From: Zea mays
Lineage: Eukaryota > Streptophyta > Magnoliopsida > Poales > Poaceae
Assembly (NCBI RefSeq): GCF_902167145.1
Contig: NC_050099.1
Coordinates: 15,638,434 to 15,702,433 of the forward strand
Length of the DNA stretch: 64,000 bases
Direction: 5' to 3'
In this document: piece by piece, positions 34,539-46,426 of the stretch
Numbering within the stretch: position 1 is the first letter of the stretch
How the letters are laid out: each line of letters starts with the position of its first letter
The notes under the pieces: generated by a model
What the model was told of the DNA's origin: nothing
Databases searched by the model: none
What the model saw: only the letters and a program-made list of their open reading frames with translations
Position numbers and translations under genes: made by a program

Positions 34539-35990
34539 TGGCTGCCTTCCATACCGTAGTTAACTATCTTCACATTGTTTTCTGTTTTTTTTGGGGTATT
34601 GTATCAATCTTACCTTGACTGCATCATCTATGGCACTGCATGATGATGCCATCTTTTGCTTGTGTTGAAACACGTAGCCTATCCAAGACAATGTGGTTCC
34701 TATACATCTGTAGCCAATTTTGGCCACTAGCATGCCATTGGACACTGAAACTTTGCTTGAAGCCTGTGCACACATCATTTGCAGTGACCACTTCATACTT
34801 GATGCAGCAAAAACACCTATTAATTTCAGCTGTTGAATTTTCTGCTAATAATTCATGCTTTCGTTCTTTGTTCATGCTGAGAATTTGTTCTTTGCTTTTA
34901 GTAAATAAATTGGAGGCTCTGACGTTTGTACCCTCGATTTGTTGTCTAATTATTACTTTGCTCCTGTTTTTTTAACTTTGTGGATCTACCCGTAACGAAG
35001 GAAAGGCTTACTCCGGTTCCATTCTCTTAACAGTGTGAATGTCATACAAAAAGATTATCATGCCTATGTAAATTTACCACACATAACTGGACTTCTAGGT
35101 CAGGTTATCCATTCATGCTCTCTTTTACAGTACAGTCAAAAAATTAAAATAAAGATTCTATCACTAACTGTAACTTTATGGTAAAAGAAAAAATTATATT
35201 TTATCACTATTCTAAATGTCTAATAACTCTATTGACACGTATAACAAGTCTAATTAATCTTCATTATCATAATCTAACTTATATTGTTTCTACAAAACAC
35301 ACATTATTCAAAAAAGTTGTATTAGCATCAATGATCGAGACTCAATTTGGGGTCTAGATGGTTTCACTCCTATTTTAACATAAATTTTTAGATAACATTT
35401 TAATAGATTATAAAGAAATTTATGGAACAAAAAATTGGACAACATTATAACAACTTGGATATCCCAAGAAACTATGAGACAACATATCAACTAACATCTC
35501 TAGACCACTGACCTACATGTTAATATGGCAGCTTAGAACACAAGTTTACCCAAAAGCCTCAAACAGTGGTACATGAAACATGTTTGATTAGCTAAGTCTG
35601 CATCACATGTCCAACAAAAGCATCAAGCTTATGTGATTTTTAACATCTCATGGCAAACATCACATTCAACCATCGAAACCTAACAATGTAGCTAGCCTCT
35701 CCTTTATTCTTTCTCTTTCCATTCCTAGCCTCCATGTTCTTCCATTCCCTTCCCCTTCTGGTACTTGGGCTTCATGTTGCAAAAAGAGAAAATATGTGAT
35801 TAAAATTCACACCAACCAGTGTGTAAATCCAAGTTTAATGGCCAACAAACCATTCAATACTCACTTTAGGTCATTCATATACTGATCTTCTTCTCCTTCC
35901 CCTTGTAGTAGTACTTGCACTTGGGCTTCACATTGGAAAGAGAGGTGTGTGATTAATTTAGAATGACTAAAGGACTGAGCAAAAAATATG
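34539..35990. other. EMC10 3' UTR and downstream spacer
   Basis: The EMC10 3' UTR runs on from the TGA at 34538; an AATAAA-type signal is at about 34904 (GTAAATAAATTGG). Beyond it, no gene is supported. A repeated block (CTTCC CCTT...TACTTGGGCTTCA) at about 35750-35790 and 35893-35935 lies close to the MULE 3' end and may belong to it. Confidence 0.55.
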
Positions 35991-36094
35991 ATAACATTGT
36001 TCAAAGTCAAAGCACTACTCACATGGCATCATTGTCATCTCTACACTTTGTTGTGGACATGTGATCATCCTCTTTTGACTAGCAGTGGGGCCTC
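35991..36094 (-). pseudogene. MULE transposase, C-terminal end
   Basis: On the minus strand this continues the MULE gene of 46576-48480 across the Sirevirus C insertion. After the zinc knuckle (at 46576-46640) the reading GPTASQKR follows here, as in MURA-type proteins. The Sirevirus C target duplication is GCCTC (36090-36094) against ACCTC (46576-46580), one mismatch. Confidence 0.65.
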
Positions 36095-37460
36095 TGTAAG
36101 GAAAATGGACCCCGGGCCATTTGGCTAATCGAGTTTTGGTGTTTGATGAACAACACAATCCGTGAACTAATAAGTTTTCTAGTGTTTATGTTTGTAGTTC
36201 ATAGGATGCAAGATTTACTTGGACTAAGGAATTGAGGAAAGCAACACCTCAAAAGAAGACATTAAGAAGATTCAAGAAAAGTCCAAGTGTGCTGTTGCGG
36301 ACTGTCTGTGCGAAGGCGCACTGGACTGTCTGGTGGCACACCGGACTGTCCGGTGCCCACACGCCGGACTGTCCGATGCACCAGGGAACTTCAGCCCAAC
36401 TGCTAGTTCCAGGTGGCACTCGGAGAGAAGACCACCGGACTGTCCGGTGTGAGCACCAGACTGTCCGGTGTGGAAAAGCCTGTGGCGCCAACGGTCACCT
36501 GCTCTGACAGAGCAACGACTAGGCGCACCGGACAGGCTACAGTGCGCTATCCGGTGCACCACCGGACTGTCCTGTGTGCAGCAGAGAACTGCAGCTTTTC
36601 TCCAACGGCTAGAATTAAGTTGGGGCCTATATATACTTCACCCAACCGGCCATTTGAAGGAGTGGGAGCCCAAGCAACATACCAAGGCATATAGTGCACA
36701 TTTCCAAGAGCTCAAACACCCAAGTGCTTAATAGAATCACTCGGTGATTAGCGTAGGTGCTTTGTGAAGTGCTTAGGTTAGTTAGACCGCTTTAGCGCTT
36801 GCTCTAGGAGAACCCTAGTTAGTTGAGTGAGTTTTGTAAAACCACACAACCCCTCGGTTCTTGCGTGAGTCGTTGTAATTGTACCGAGTGGGGCGAGAGT
36901 CTTGCGAGACCGTGACAACCGCGTTTGTGTCACGGCCGCCACCGTGTACCGGAGGGAACGAGGCCCGCGGCGTTTCGGCCAGAAGCTCGATAGTGGAGAC
37001 GACAGGGAGCGTCCGAGAGGAGCCGGAAGCGGAGCACCACTTGCACGTGGAGAAGGCCCGTGGCTCTCTACGGAGTTACTCGACCGTGGTGCTTGGCCCT
37101 CGCGTGAGCTTCCCTTTGCGTAGGGGCACCAACGAGGATTAGTCGGGACCTTGCGTGGTTTTGGATACCTCGGTAAAAATACCGGCGTCATCCACGAGAG
37201 TTTGCTTCTCTACTTTGCTCTTTAAGTTTCCGCATTTATATTAAGCATTTAAGTTTCAATCTTGTATTCATACTTATTTAGTGTAGATTGAAACTTAGCT
37301 ATTGCGGTAGAGATAACAACACTTAGGCAAAACCTAGTTTGCACATTCTAGTTTGATTATTTGCATAGGTTGTGCTCTAGGGATTTAATTGTGGCCTAGT
37401 TTAGTAAAAGTTTTAGAAGTCCTAATTCACCCCCCTCTTAGGCGTCACCCGTTTCCTACA
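36095..37460 (+). repeat. Sirevirus C LTR1 (5' LTR, 1366 bp)
   Basis: TGTAAGGAAAATGG...GTTTCCTACA. CACCGGAC/GTCCGGTG palindromes lie at about 36318-36570, and a TATA-like TATATATA at about 36629. Small frames of 87 codons that recur in all three LTRs lack homology that I recognise. Confidence 0.92.
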
Positions 37461-37462
37461 AG

Positions 37463-37474
37463 TGGTATCAGAGC
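37463..37474 (+). promoter_or_regulatory. Sirevirus C primer binding site
   Basis: TGGTATCAGAGC lies two bases inside LTR1 and is the exact complement of the initiator tRNA-Met 3' end, as in most plant Copia elements. Confidence 0.95.
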
Positions 37475-37543
37475 CGGCGGTTTGGCTCATGTGAAACGCT
37501 TTAGCTTCACTACTAAAAGAGCCGACGCTTTTTAGAGGAAGGG

Positions 37544-39646
37544 ATGGATACCCATAGGCCACCATACTTTGACGGCACTAACTTCCCATATTATAGTGCT
37601 AGAATGGCGTGTTACCTAGATGCCGTTGATCTAGGTGTTTGGAGAGTCACTCGTGACGGGATGAAACCCCTCAAGAATCCCGAGAAACCCACCACGAGTG
37701 AGGAAAAAGAAATTCATCTAAATGCTAGAGCCAAAAATTGCTTGTATGAATCTCTTAGCATGGATATTTTTAATCAAGTATTTACCTTGAAAACTGCTAA
37801 TGAGATTTGGCTAAAATTGCATGAGCTCCATGACGGCACATCCAATGTCCGTGAGCAAAAACATTGCCTAGTCTTAAATAAGTATAATTCTTTTGCTATG
37901 AAAGATGATGAGCTTGTTAGAGACATGTATTCTCGTTTGAATCTAATTATCAATGAGCTCAATTCTATTGGCATTAATAAGCTAGGTGATGCGAACATTG
38001 TGAGGAAGATTATCTCCCTGCTACCACAACAAAGATATGGGAGCATCATCACCATCCTTCACAACATGGAGGACTTGAGCAACATGACCTCGACCATTGT
38101 GATTGGGAAAATCGCGGCTTTTGAGATGTCGCGAAAAATGTGTTGGGGAGAGGAGCCAACTTCCTCAAGACCATATGCTTTTGCATGTGATGAAAGGAAG
38201 GGCAAAAAGAAGGCTCCCACTCCAAGTTCCTCAAGTGAAGAAGAGGAAGAAGAAGAAAGTGATGATGATGAAGATAATCAACCATGCACATCATCCTCCG
38301 AGGACGAAGAAACAATCTGACGCGTCGGAAAGGTAATGAGGATGATCCGCAAGATTAATCTAATGGGTGTGCCCCTGCAGGTCGAGGATCTTCTCTTTAA
38401 TATTGACAGGAAAAAGCAAAGGAAGAGAGGATGCTTCGCATGTGGGGAGAAGGGCCACTTTAGGGACAACCGTCCAAATATGGACAAACCCAAAAAGGAG
38501 AGGAGCAAAGGCAAGGCACTAACAAGTGTTAGAACTTGGGATGATTCTTCAAGTGAAGATGAACCTCCAAGGACGCGCAGCCACCGGTCCTCATCACACT
38601 CATCACGGTCATCACACAAATGCCTTATGGCAAGAGGTAACAAAAGCATTCCATCCTCTAGTGATGATAGCAGTAGTGATGATGAAGGTGAGGGAAAGCC
38701 CTCCATAGATGAGCTTGCGAAAGCCGTTGAATTTTTTCAGGATGTTTGCACTAAACAAAAAGCTCAACTTAAAACCTTAAAAAATAAGTTGGTTAGAAAA
38801 TTTTGATTACAAAGGTTTGCTAGAAAAATTTGAAACTTTTGCAAACTTAAATAGTGAGCTATCAACTAAAATTGAGCTATTAGAATCTAGTGCTCCATCC
38901 ACTGCTACCGATGATGGTCTCATCAAAAAGAATGAAAAACTTAAGGCTAAGTTAGCTAGCTCCCAAGAAGCTATTGAAAATTTGCTAGAGAAAATGAAAA
39001 TTCTTAGCATACACAATAATGAGCTAACTACTAAGCTAGAAAACATTGGTAGCACCCAGCAGCATCTTTAGTTGAAATGCCTGAAATAATTAAGAAAGAT
39101 GCTTCTACTTCATGCTTTGATTTAATTGATGATTCTAACCCCTGCAACCAAGTCGTTGTTGAGAATATTGTTGTAGAGACATGTTCGGATGAGGTTGCAA
39201 AGGAAAATGAACAATTAAAGCAAGAAGTGGCTCGCCTTGGCAAGGCTTTGTATGACAAAAAAGGCAAAGCCAAACAAATCCAACCTCCATAGGATAACAC
39301 CACTGCAGGAGTGAACAAGCCTATGAAGGAAGAAACTGTGATTTGTAGGCTATGCCACATGGAAGGCCACAAGTCTTTCCAATGCAAGGCGATGACCGGG
39401 GATAAACAAAGGCAAAAGCTCAAGCAAAAGCCATCAAGCAAAATCTCCAACACCTACATCAAAAAGGTGGACAAAAAGGATGCTACACCATATTTGATCA
39501 AGAAGAAAAAGAATGGAAAAGTGATAGCAATCAAGGCCAACAAGCAAGCCAACAAAGGAAAGGGGGCCAAACGCATCTGGGTGCCAAAGGAAATAATTGC
39601 AACCATGAAAAGCACAAAGAAAGTTTGGATCCCGAAAGGGAAGTAA
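37544..39646 (+). pseudogene. Sirevirus C Gag, broken
   Basis: It starts MDTHRPPYFDGTNFPYYSARM, a DUF4219/UBN2-type Copia Gag. An in-frame TGA at 38318-38320 stops the first part. The frame then continues into CFACGEKGHFRDNR (about 38430-38475), where the last Cys of the zinc knuckle is Arg. A frameshift in AAAATTTT (about 38796-38803) moves the coiled-coil part to another frame, which shifts back before 39077. TAG at 39290-39292 precedes a second zinc knuckle CRLCHMEGHKSFQC (about 39347-39388) and the tail STKKVWIPKGK. The long coiled-coil Gag with a KVWxPK tail matches Sirevirus B. Confidence 0.88.
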
Positions 39647-41059
39647 GTGGACCGAAGGTCTTCGGGAAATTTGGAGACTTGGCAAAGTTGGGATGTATAT
39701 CATGGGATACATCATATTGGATCAAGCTTATTGCCAAGTGGGTTAGTGAAAATTTTAGACCCAAATTTCCCACCCATGACTAAGGTAACTAGAGTTATTG
39801 TACCTCTTGTTTTTAGATATGCGTATCTATTTACTTTGTATCTAGTTTACCTTTCTTGCCTAGTATTAAATTTGTCATCTACTTTTGTTTGAAATCATGC
39901 ATACTAGGTAAATCACATGGTAGGATTGCTTGCTTTCAATTCATATACTTAAGCAAACCTATATGGTTTAAAATGATCATTTAAGCACGACACATAGCTT
40001 CTATATCACTCCGTAGTAAATGATGCATCAATTGAAAATTTTGATTTCTACAAGTTGTATTATTTAACTTATATGTGCCAAAGTTTGGATTAAGGATAAT
40101 TTGCCCCTCTTGATATCAAATCAAAGTGCATGTCTCCTACAAGTATTCAAAACTTGTATGCACACCTTTAAGGGGAGGTTATTCTATAATCTAACACTTT
40201 GAGACTAACACCTTTTCAAGTCTATTTCATGTGATAGTCTCATTGTAAGGAAAATAAGGTCCCCGGAGAAAGATAACAATCTTCCACTACAAAATCTCCA
40301 AGAACTCTCATGTCTCTCAAGCTCGCCATTGACTTTCAATTGGTATCTTTTGAGATACATTTAGTATCATTTACATGTCTTCTCCAATATTTGATTAGAC
40401 TATATTTCATATCATATACTTCCATGTTGCTAAAAATGCATAAGTAGTTAACTCATATTCTGTTACCTATGCATAAGGGAAGTTAGTCTTTTCAAAACAT
40501 GTCTTGCACCTCTAATTTTCACATGCTTTTTCCTAAGTAGAGGATCTCTGTCAAGGGGAGTATTTCTTCATCTCTAAAAAGGAGGAGAAAATTCTTTCTA
40601 AAGAGAACACTCATTTAGGGGGAGTAATCCTTTCAACTGATATCATTCATGTGGTTTAATCTAGTATCCTTCAAATGGTATCATCTGATAAAAATTCTTG
40701 ATGAGGGCAAGCTTGTATTTACTTCCTACATGCTTTTAATGTCTTCCTTTTCGGTGGTTGATGCCAAAGGGGGAGAAGTTTAGGGACCAAAGCAATGAAA
40801 ACTATATCAAACACCAAACACCAAACACCACAAATTTTAAAATTTCATATCTACAAATGGTTTTTCAAGTGGTTTTGGTTATTTGGTCCTAAAAAGGGAA
40901 GTAAGTGAATTATGGAGTTAGGGGGAGGCTTAAGTCCATAATTTCACTTTGTGGGGACAAACATGCATCCTAGTAAGTAGATTGCATATTTTCATTCAAA
41001 TACTTGTATTATTTGCTTGCTTTGGTTGTGTTGTCATCAATCACCAAAAAGGGGGAGAT
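39647..41059 (+). other. Sirevirus C internal non-coding region and polypurine tract
   Basis: The region goes from the Gag tail directly to post-pol sequence: pol is missing. Polypurine tracts are seen at 40617-40625, about 40770 and finally CACCAAAAAGGGGGAGAT before LTR2. At 40244 there is an LTR-start-like TGTAAGGAAAAT..GG.CCCCGG. Bases 40216-41059 are repeated at 42405-43238. Confidence 0.8.
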
Positions 41060-42404
41060 TGTAAGGAAAATGGACCCCGGGCCATTTGGCTAATCGAGTT
41101 TTGGTGTTTGATGAACAACACAATCCGTGAACTAATAAGTTTTCTAGTGTTTATGTTTGTAGTTCATAGGATGCAAGATTTACTTGGACTAAGGAATTGA
41201 GGAAAGCAACACCTCAAAAGAAGACATTAAGAAGATTCAAGAAAAGTTCAAGTGTGCTGCTGCGGACTGTCTGTGCGAAGGCACACCGGACTGTCCGGTG
41301 CCCACACGCCGGACTGTCCGGTGCACCAGGGAACTTCAGCCCAACGGCTAGTTCGAGGTGGCACTCGGAGAGAAGACCACCGGACTGTCCGGTGTGAGCA
41401 CCAGACTGTCCGGTGTGGAAAAGCCTGTGGCGCCAACGGTCACCTGCTCTAACAGAGCAACGACTAGGCGCACCGGACAGGCTACAGTGCGCTGTCCGGT
41501 GCACCACCGGACTGTCCGGTGTGCCGCAGAGAACTGCAGCTTTTCTCCAACGGCTAGAATTGAGTTGGGGCCTATATATACTTCACCCAACCGGCCATTT
41601 GAAGGAGTGGGAGCCCAAGCAACATACCAAGGCATATAATGCATATTTCCAAGAGCTCAAACACCCAAGTGCTTAATAGAATCACTCGGTGATTAGCGTA
41701 GGTGCTTTGCGAAGTGCTTAGGTTAGTTAGACCGCTTTAGCGCTTGCTCTAGGAGAACCCTAGTTAGTTGAGTGAGTTTTGTAAAACCACACAACCCTTC
41801 AGCTCTTGCGTGAGTCGTTGTAATTGTACCGAGTGGGGCGAGAGTCTTGCGAGACCGTGACAACCGCGTTTGTGTCGCGGCCGCCATCGTGTACCAGAGG
41901 GAACGAGGCCCGCGGCGTTTCAGCCGGAAGCTCGATAGTGGAGACGGTAGGGAGCGTCCGAGAGGAGCCGGAAGCGGAGCACCACTTGCGCGTGGAGAAG
42001 GCCCGTGGCTCTCTACGGAGTTACTCGACCGTGGTGCTTGGCCCTCGCGTGGGCTTCCCTTTGCGTAGGGGCACCAACGAGGATTAGTCGGGACCTTGCG
42101 TGGTTCCGGATACCTCGGTAAAAATATCGGCGTCATCCACGAGAGTTTGCTTCTCTACTTTGCTCTTTAAGTTTCCGCATTTATATTAAGCATTTAAGTT
42201 TCAATCTTGTATTCATACTTATTTAGTGTAGATTGAAACTTAGCTATTGCGGTAGAGATAACAACACTTAGACAAAACCTAGTTTGCACATTCTAGTTTG
42301 ATTATTTGCATAGGTTGTGCTCTAGGGATTTAATTGTGGCCTAGTTTAGTAAAAGTTTTAGAAGTCCTAATTCACCCCCCTCTCTTAGGCGTCACCCGTT
42401 TCCT
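41060..42404 (+). repeat. Sirevirus C LTR2 (middle LTR)
   Basis: It starts TGTAAGGAAAATGGACC after the polypurine tract. Its 3' end stops at GTTTCCT, lacking the final ACA. It lacks one of the palindrome copies seen in LTR1 and LTR3 near 41280. Confidence 0.9.
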
Positions 42405-43238
42405 TCAAGTCTATTTCATGTGATAGTCTCATTGTAAGGAAAATAAGGTCCCCGGAGAAAGACAACAATCTTCCACTTCAAAATCTCCAAGAACTCTCAT
42501 GTCTCTCAAGCTCGCCATTGACTTTCAATTGGTATCTTTTGAGATACATTTAGTATCATTTACATGTCTTCTCCAATATTTGATTAGACTATATTTCATA
42601 TCATATACTTCCATGTTGCTAAAAATGCATAAGTAGTTAACTCATATTCTGTTACCTATGCATAAGGGAAGTTAGTCTTTTCAAAACATGTCTTGCACCT
42701 CTAATTTTCACATGCTTTTTCCTAAGTAGAGGATCTCTGTCAAGGGGAGTATTTCTTCATCTCTAAAAAGGAGAAAATTCTTTCTAAAGAGAACACTCGT
42801 TTAGGGGGAGTAATCCTTTCAACTGATATCATTCATGTGGTTTAATCTAGTATCCTTCAAATGGTATCATCTGATAAAAATTCTTGATGAGGGCAAGCTT
42901 TTATTTACTTCCTACATGCTTTTAATGTCTTCCTTTTCGGTGGTTGATGCCAAAGGGGGAGAAGTTTAGGGACCAAAGAAATGAAAACTATATCAAACAC
43001 CAAACACCACAAATTTTAAAATTTCATATCTACAAATGGTTTTTCAAGTGGTTTTGGTTATTTGGTCCTAAAAAGGGAAGTAAGTGAATTATGGAGTTAG
43101 GGGGAGGCTTAAGTCCATAATTTCACTTTGTGGGCACAAGCATGCATCCTAGCAAGTAGATTGCATATTTTCATTCAAATCCTTGTATTATTTGCTTGCT
43201 TTGGTTGTGTTGTCATCAATCACCAAAAAGGGGGAGAT
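42405..43238 (+). repeat. Duplicated 3' internal segment of Sirevirus C
   Basis: This copies 40216-41059 with few differences, including a small deletion in the GGAGGAGAAAA stretch, and ends in the polypurine tract before LTR3. It lacks PBS, gag and the upstream internal region, so it cannot be an element on its own. Confidence 0.93.
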
Positions 43239-44462
43239 TGTAAGGAAAATGGACCCCGGGTCATTTGGCTAATCGAGTTTTGGTGTTTGATGAACAACAC
43301 AATCCGTGAACTAATAAGTTTTCTAGTGTTTATGTTTGTAGTTCATAGGATGCAAGATTTACTTGGACTAAGGAATTGAGGAAAGCAACACCTCAAAAGA
43401 AGACATTAAGAAGATTCAATAAAAGTCCAAGTGTGCTGCTGCAGACTGTCTGTGCGAAGGCGCACCGGACTGTCCGGTGGCACACCGGACTGTCCGGTGC
43501 CCACACGCCGGACTGTCCGGTGCACCAGGGAACTTCAGCCCAACAGCTAGTTCCAGGTGGCACTCGGAGAGAAGACCACCAGACTGTCTGGTGTGAGCAC
43601 CAGACTGTCCGGTGTGGAAAAGCCTGTGGCGCCAACGGTCACCTGCTCTGACAAAGCAACGGCTAGGCGCACCGGACAGGCTATAGTGCGCTGTCCGGTG
43701 CACCACCGGACTGTCCGGTGTGCCGCAGAGAACTGCAGCTTTTCTCCAACGGCTAGAATTGAGTTGGGGACTATATATACTTCACCCAACCAGCCATTTG
43801 AAGGAGTGGGAGCCCAAGCAACATACCAAGGCATATAGTGCACATTTCCAAGAGCTCAAACACCCAAGTGCTTAATAGAATCACTCGGTGATTAGCGTAG
43901 GTGCTTTGCGAAGTGCTTAGGTTAGTTAGACCGTTTTAGCGCTTGCTCTAGGAGAACCCTAGTTAGTTGAGTGAGTTTTGTAAAACCACACAACCCCTCG
44001 GCTCTTGCGTGAGTCGTTGTAATTGTACCGAGTGGGGCGAGAGTCTTGCGAGACCGTGACAACCGCGTTTGTGTCACGGGCGCCACCATGCACCGGAGGG
44101 AACGAGGCCCGTGGCGTTTCGGCCGGAAGCTCGATAGTGGAGATGGCAGGGAGCGTCCTAGAGGAGCCGGAAGCGGAGCACCACTTGCGCGTGGAGAAGA
44201 CCCGTGGCTCTCTACGGAGTTACTCGACCGTGGTGCTTGGCCCTCGCGTGGGCTTCCCTTTGCGTAGGGGCACCAACGAGGATTAGTCGGGACCTTGCGT
44301 GGTTCCGGTTACCTCGGTAAAAATACCGGCGTCATCCACGAGAGTTTGCTTCTCTACTTTGCTCTTTAAGTTTCCGCATTTATATTAAGCATTTAAGTTT
44401 CAATCTTGTATTCATACTTATTTAGTGTAGATTGAAACTTAGCTATTGCGATAGAGATAGCA
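43239..44462 (+). repeat. Sirevirus C LTR3, left piece
   Basis: TGTAAGGAAAATGG... up to GATAGAGATAGCA, interrupted by the small LTR element. The TAGCA at 44458-44462 is repeated at 46427-46431. Confidence 0.92.
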
Positions 44463-44906
44463 TGTTATGGTCGCTAGATCGGTGAGGGATTGGAGAGGGA
44501 ATTCGATGGTTGGAGCTGCTGATGGAGGTGGTGCGGTACTGTTCATGCATGAACAGTACTCGCGGTTACTGTTCACAGGGCGCCGGCCGGAGGCCTTTGC
44601 CCACGGCCAAGCAAGAGGAGGGTTTCTCCCTTATAATTCTTGCCTACTTTATTTCTCATCCATTGATTACATAAATAGGCTAGCTAGCCGTCCCTATCTA
44701 ACTAGAGATCCTTATCTCCTTAAAACTCTCCTAAAAACTCTCAACAACTACTATCTGATAACCTTCCTAGATAATCTCAACTAATCTCCTAGATAATCTC
44801 AACTAATCTTCTAATCTTATCTCTAACTATCCTTATCTAATCCCCCTTGGAGGGCCCATGGCTGCTGCTGCCGCAGCCCCTCCGTGGGCCTCCTTAGGCC
44901 CTGACA
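44463..44906 (-). repeat. Small LTR element, 3' LTR
   Basis: 444 bp. It has an extra segment making the palindrome GTACTGTTCATGCATGAACA at about 44536-44556, which the other LTR lacks. Confidence 0.9.
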
Positions 44907-45960
44907 CTACACCCCTCCTAGACAAGCAGCTCGTCCTCGAGCTGCAGCATGACGGATGCTCAAAGACCGAGTCTACTTGACCCAAAACCAGACACCTAGA
45001 AGACAAGCCTTTTACATCTCGGCTTATCTTATTATTCCGAATCCGATTTTTTGACCATATAAGATAAGGTGGACACCCTCCGCGCATTGGACTTGCACGT
45101 GTGCAGCCACCTGGATCCCATGGATGCCATCTGGACGAAAGGGGAGCACATGGATGGGCACCTAGAATAGGCCGCAACAATAACCAGCGGAGGCACCCTC
45201 GTGGCGGCCGGTAGCGGAATGTGGTGGCGCTAAATAGTGCACCCTTGCCGATGATGAGGGGAGTGCCTTCCCTACCGCCGCTGTCGTAGAGTTGAAGTTC
45301 GTCGCCCGTGGGACATGTACCATGCTCGCACTTGGAGATAGCGGCCCGGTGCCGCTGCTGATGGCCGTCTGACAGGGCGAGGTCGCGCACCCGTGTGCCG
45401 AGGTCAACCGTCACCAAGGCAGCCTCGAGCATATGCCGGCGCATCTCTCGCACTCTACGTTGTGCAAGGAAGCCACGAGCAGCAGCATGTATGCCCACAG
45501 CCGCCGACGTCTGGAGCCGTGCGGACAACGCCAGTTGGTGCTGCTCATGCTGCACTGCTGCCTTGATTTGCAGCACCCCTTGCTCAACCTTCTGGAGCGT
45601 GGCTTGCATCTTTGCGAGATCAGCCTTTATGTTGGTCCACAAGTCCCCCATCGATGGAGCTGGTGATTGTTGAGTCGTGGCTGCCCCTAGTGGCGTCGCC
45701 CATGGGGACGGAGACGCCGTCCCTAGAGATGGGCACGCCGACGTCCAGGATGTGGTGACAAAATTGGCAGGCGATGCTGCCCATGAAGATGGGGACATCG
45801 GTTGCCAGGATGGCGTGACGAAGGTGGCATACGTCGCAGCCCATGGAGATGGGGACGTCGGTTGCCAGGACGGCGTGACGAAGGTGACATGCGGCGCAAT
45901 CCATGGAGATGGGGACGCCAGTTGCGAGGATGACGTCGCGGAATTGGCAGCAGAAGCCAT
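44833..45960 (-). CDS. Unknown 375-aa protein of the small LTR element
   Basis: An ATG at 45958-45960 opens a frame of 375 codons that spans the whole internal region and runs into the 3' LTR. The first 80 residues are a 20-residue repeat in four copies (PSPWAA..TFVTPSWQP type), encoded by a 60-bp tandem repeat. Then comes a predicted helical part (TNIKADLAKMQATLQKVEQG) and AAARGFLAQRRVREMRR, which looks like an IQ-type calmodulin-binding helix. The C-terminal part is Arg/Cys-rich and may be fortuitous. I recognise no Gag zinc knuckle or catalytic domain. It could be a diverged Gag or captured host sequence. Confidence 0.5.
   Translation of the reverse strand: MASAANSATSSSQLASPSPWIAPHVTFVTPSWQPTSPSPWAATYATFVTPSWQPMSPSSWAASPANFVTTSWTSACPSLGTASPSPWATPLGAATTQQSPAPSMGDLWTNIKADLAKMQATLQKVEQGVLQIKAAVQHEQHQLALSARLQTSAAVGIHAAARGFLAQRRVREMRRHMLEAALVTVDLGTRVRDLALSDGHQQRHRAAISKCEHGTCPTGDELQLYDSGGREGTPLIIGKGALFSATTFRYRPPRGCLRWLLLRPILGAHPCAPLSSRWHPWDPGGCTRASPMRGGCPPYLIWSKNRIRNNKISRDVKGLSSRCLVLGQVDSVFEHPSCCSSRTSCLSRRGVVSGPKEAHGGAAAAAAMGPPRGIR
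45721..45960. repeat. 60-bp tandem repeat, four copies
   Basis: Units start at 45721, 45781, 45841 and 45901 with an exact 60-bp period and moderate divergence (CCATGGAGATGGGGACG...). The period is a multiple of three, so the repeat adds 20 residues per copy to the encoded protein. Confidence 0.93.
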
Positions 45961-45996
45961 GGGATCAGATCGAAACCCAAGCTAGCCGATACCAGA

Positions 45997-46426
45997 TGTT
46001 ATGGTCGCTAGATCGGTGAGGGATTGGAGAGGGAATTTGATGGTTGGAGCTGTTGATGGAGGTGGTGCGTGAACAGTACTCGCAGTTACTGTTCACAGGG
46101 CGCCGGCCGGGGGCCTTTGCCCACGACCAAGCAAGAGGAGGGTTTCTCCCTTATAATTCTTGCCTACTTTATTTCTCATCCATTGATTACATAAATAGGC
46201 TAGCTAGCCGTCCCTATCTAACTAGAGATCTTTATCTCCTTAAAACTCTCCTAAAAACTCTCAACAACTACTATCTGATAACCTTCCTAGATAATCTCAA
46301 CTAATCTCCTAGATAATCTCAACTAATCTTCTAATCTTATCTCTAACTATCCTTATCTAATCCCCCTTGGAGGGCCCATGGTTGCTGCTGCCACAGCCCC
46401 TCCATGGGCCTCCTTAGGCCCTGACA
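45997..46426 (-). repeat. Small LTR element, 5' LTR
   Basis: 430 bp, TGTTATGGTCGC...CCCTGACA on the plus strand. PBS-like sequence adjoins its left side. Confidence 0.9.

Larger units (their letters stand above)
44463..46426 (-). mobile_element. Small non-autonomous LTR retrotransposon (1.96 kb)
   Basis: Two LTRs (44463-44906 and 45997-46426, ends TGTTATGG...CCCTGACA) are flanked by a perfect 5-bp TSD TAGCA. A PBS-like TGGTATCGGC on the minus strand at about 45985-45994 sets the orientation, so the right LTR is the 5' LTR. AGGAGGGGTGTAG before the left LTR serves as polypurine tract. It has no gag-pol homology. The LTRs differ by about eleven substitutions and one 15-17 bp indel. Confidence 0.9.

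Noticed and set aside
36879..37142. 87-codon frame found in all three Sirevirus C LTRs (also 41824-42087 and 44023-44286)
   Set aside because: Its retention only reflects LTR identity. An overlapping frame is equally open, and the region lies between the TATA box and the U5 end.
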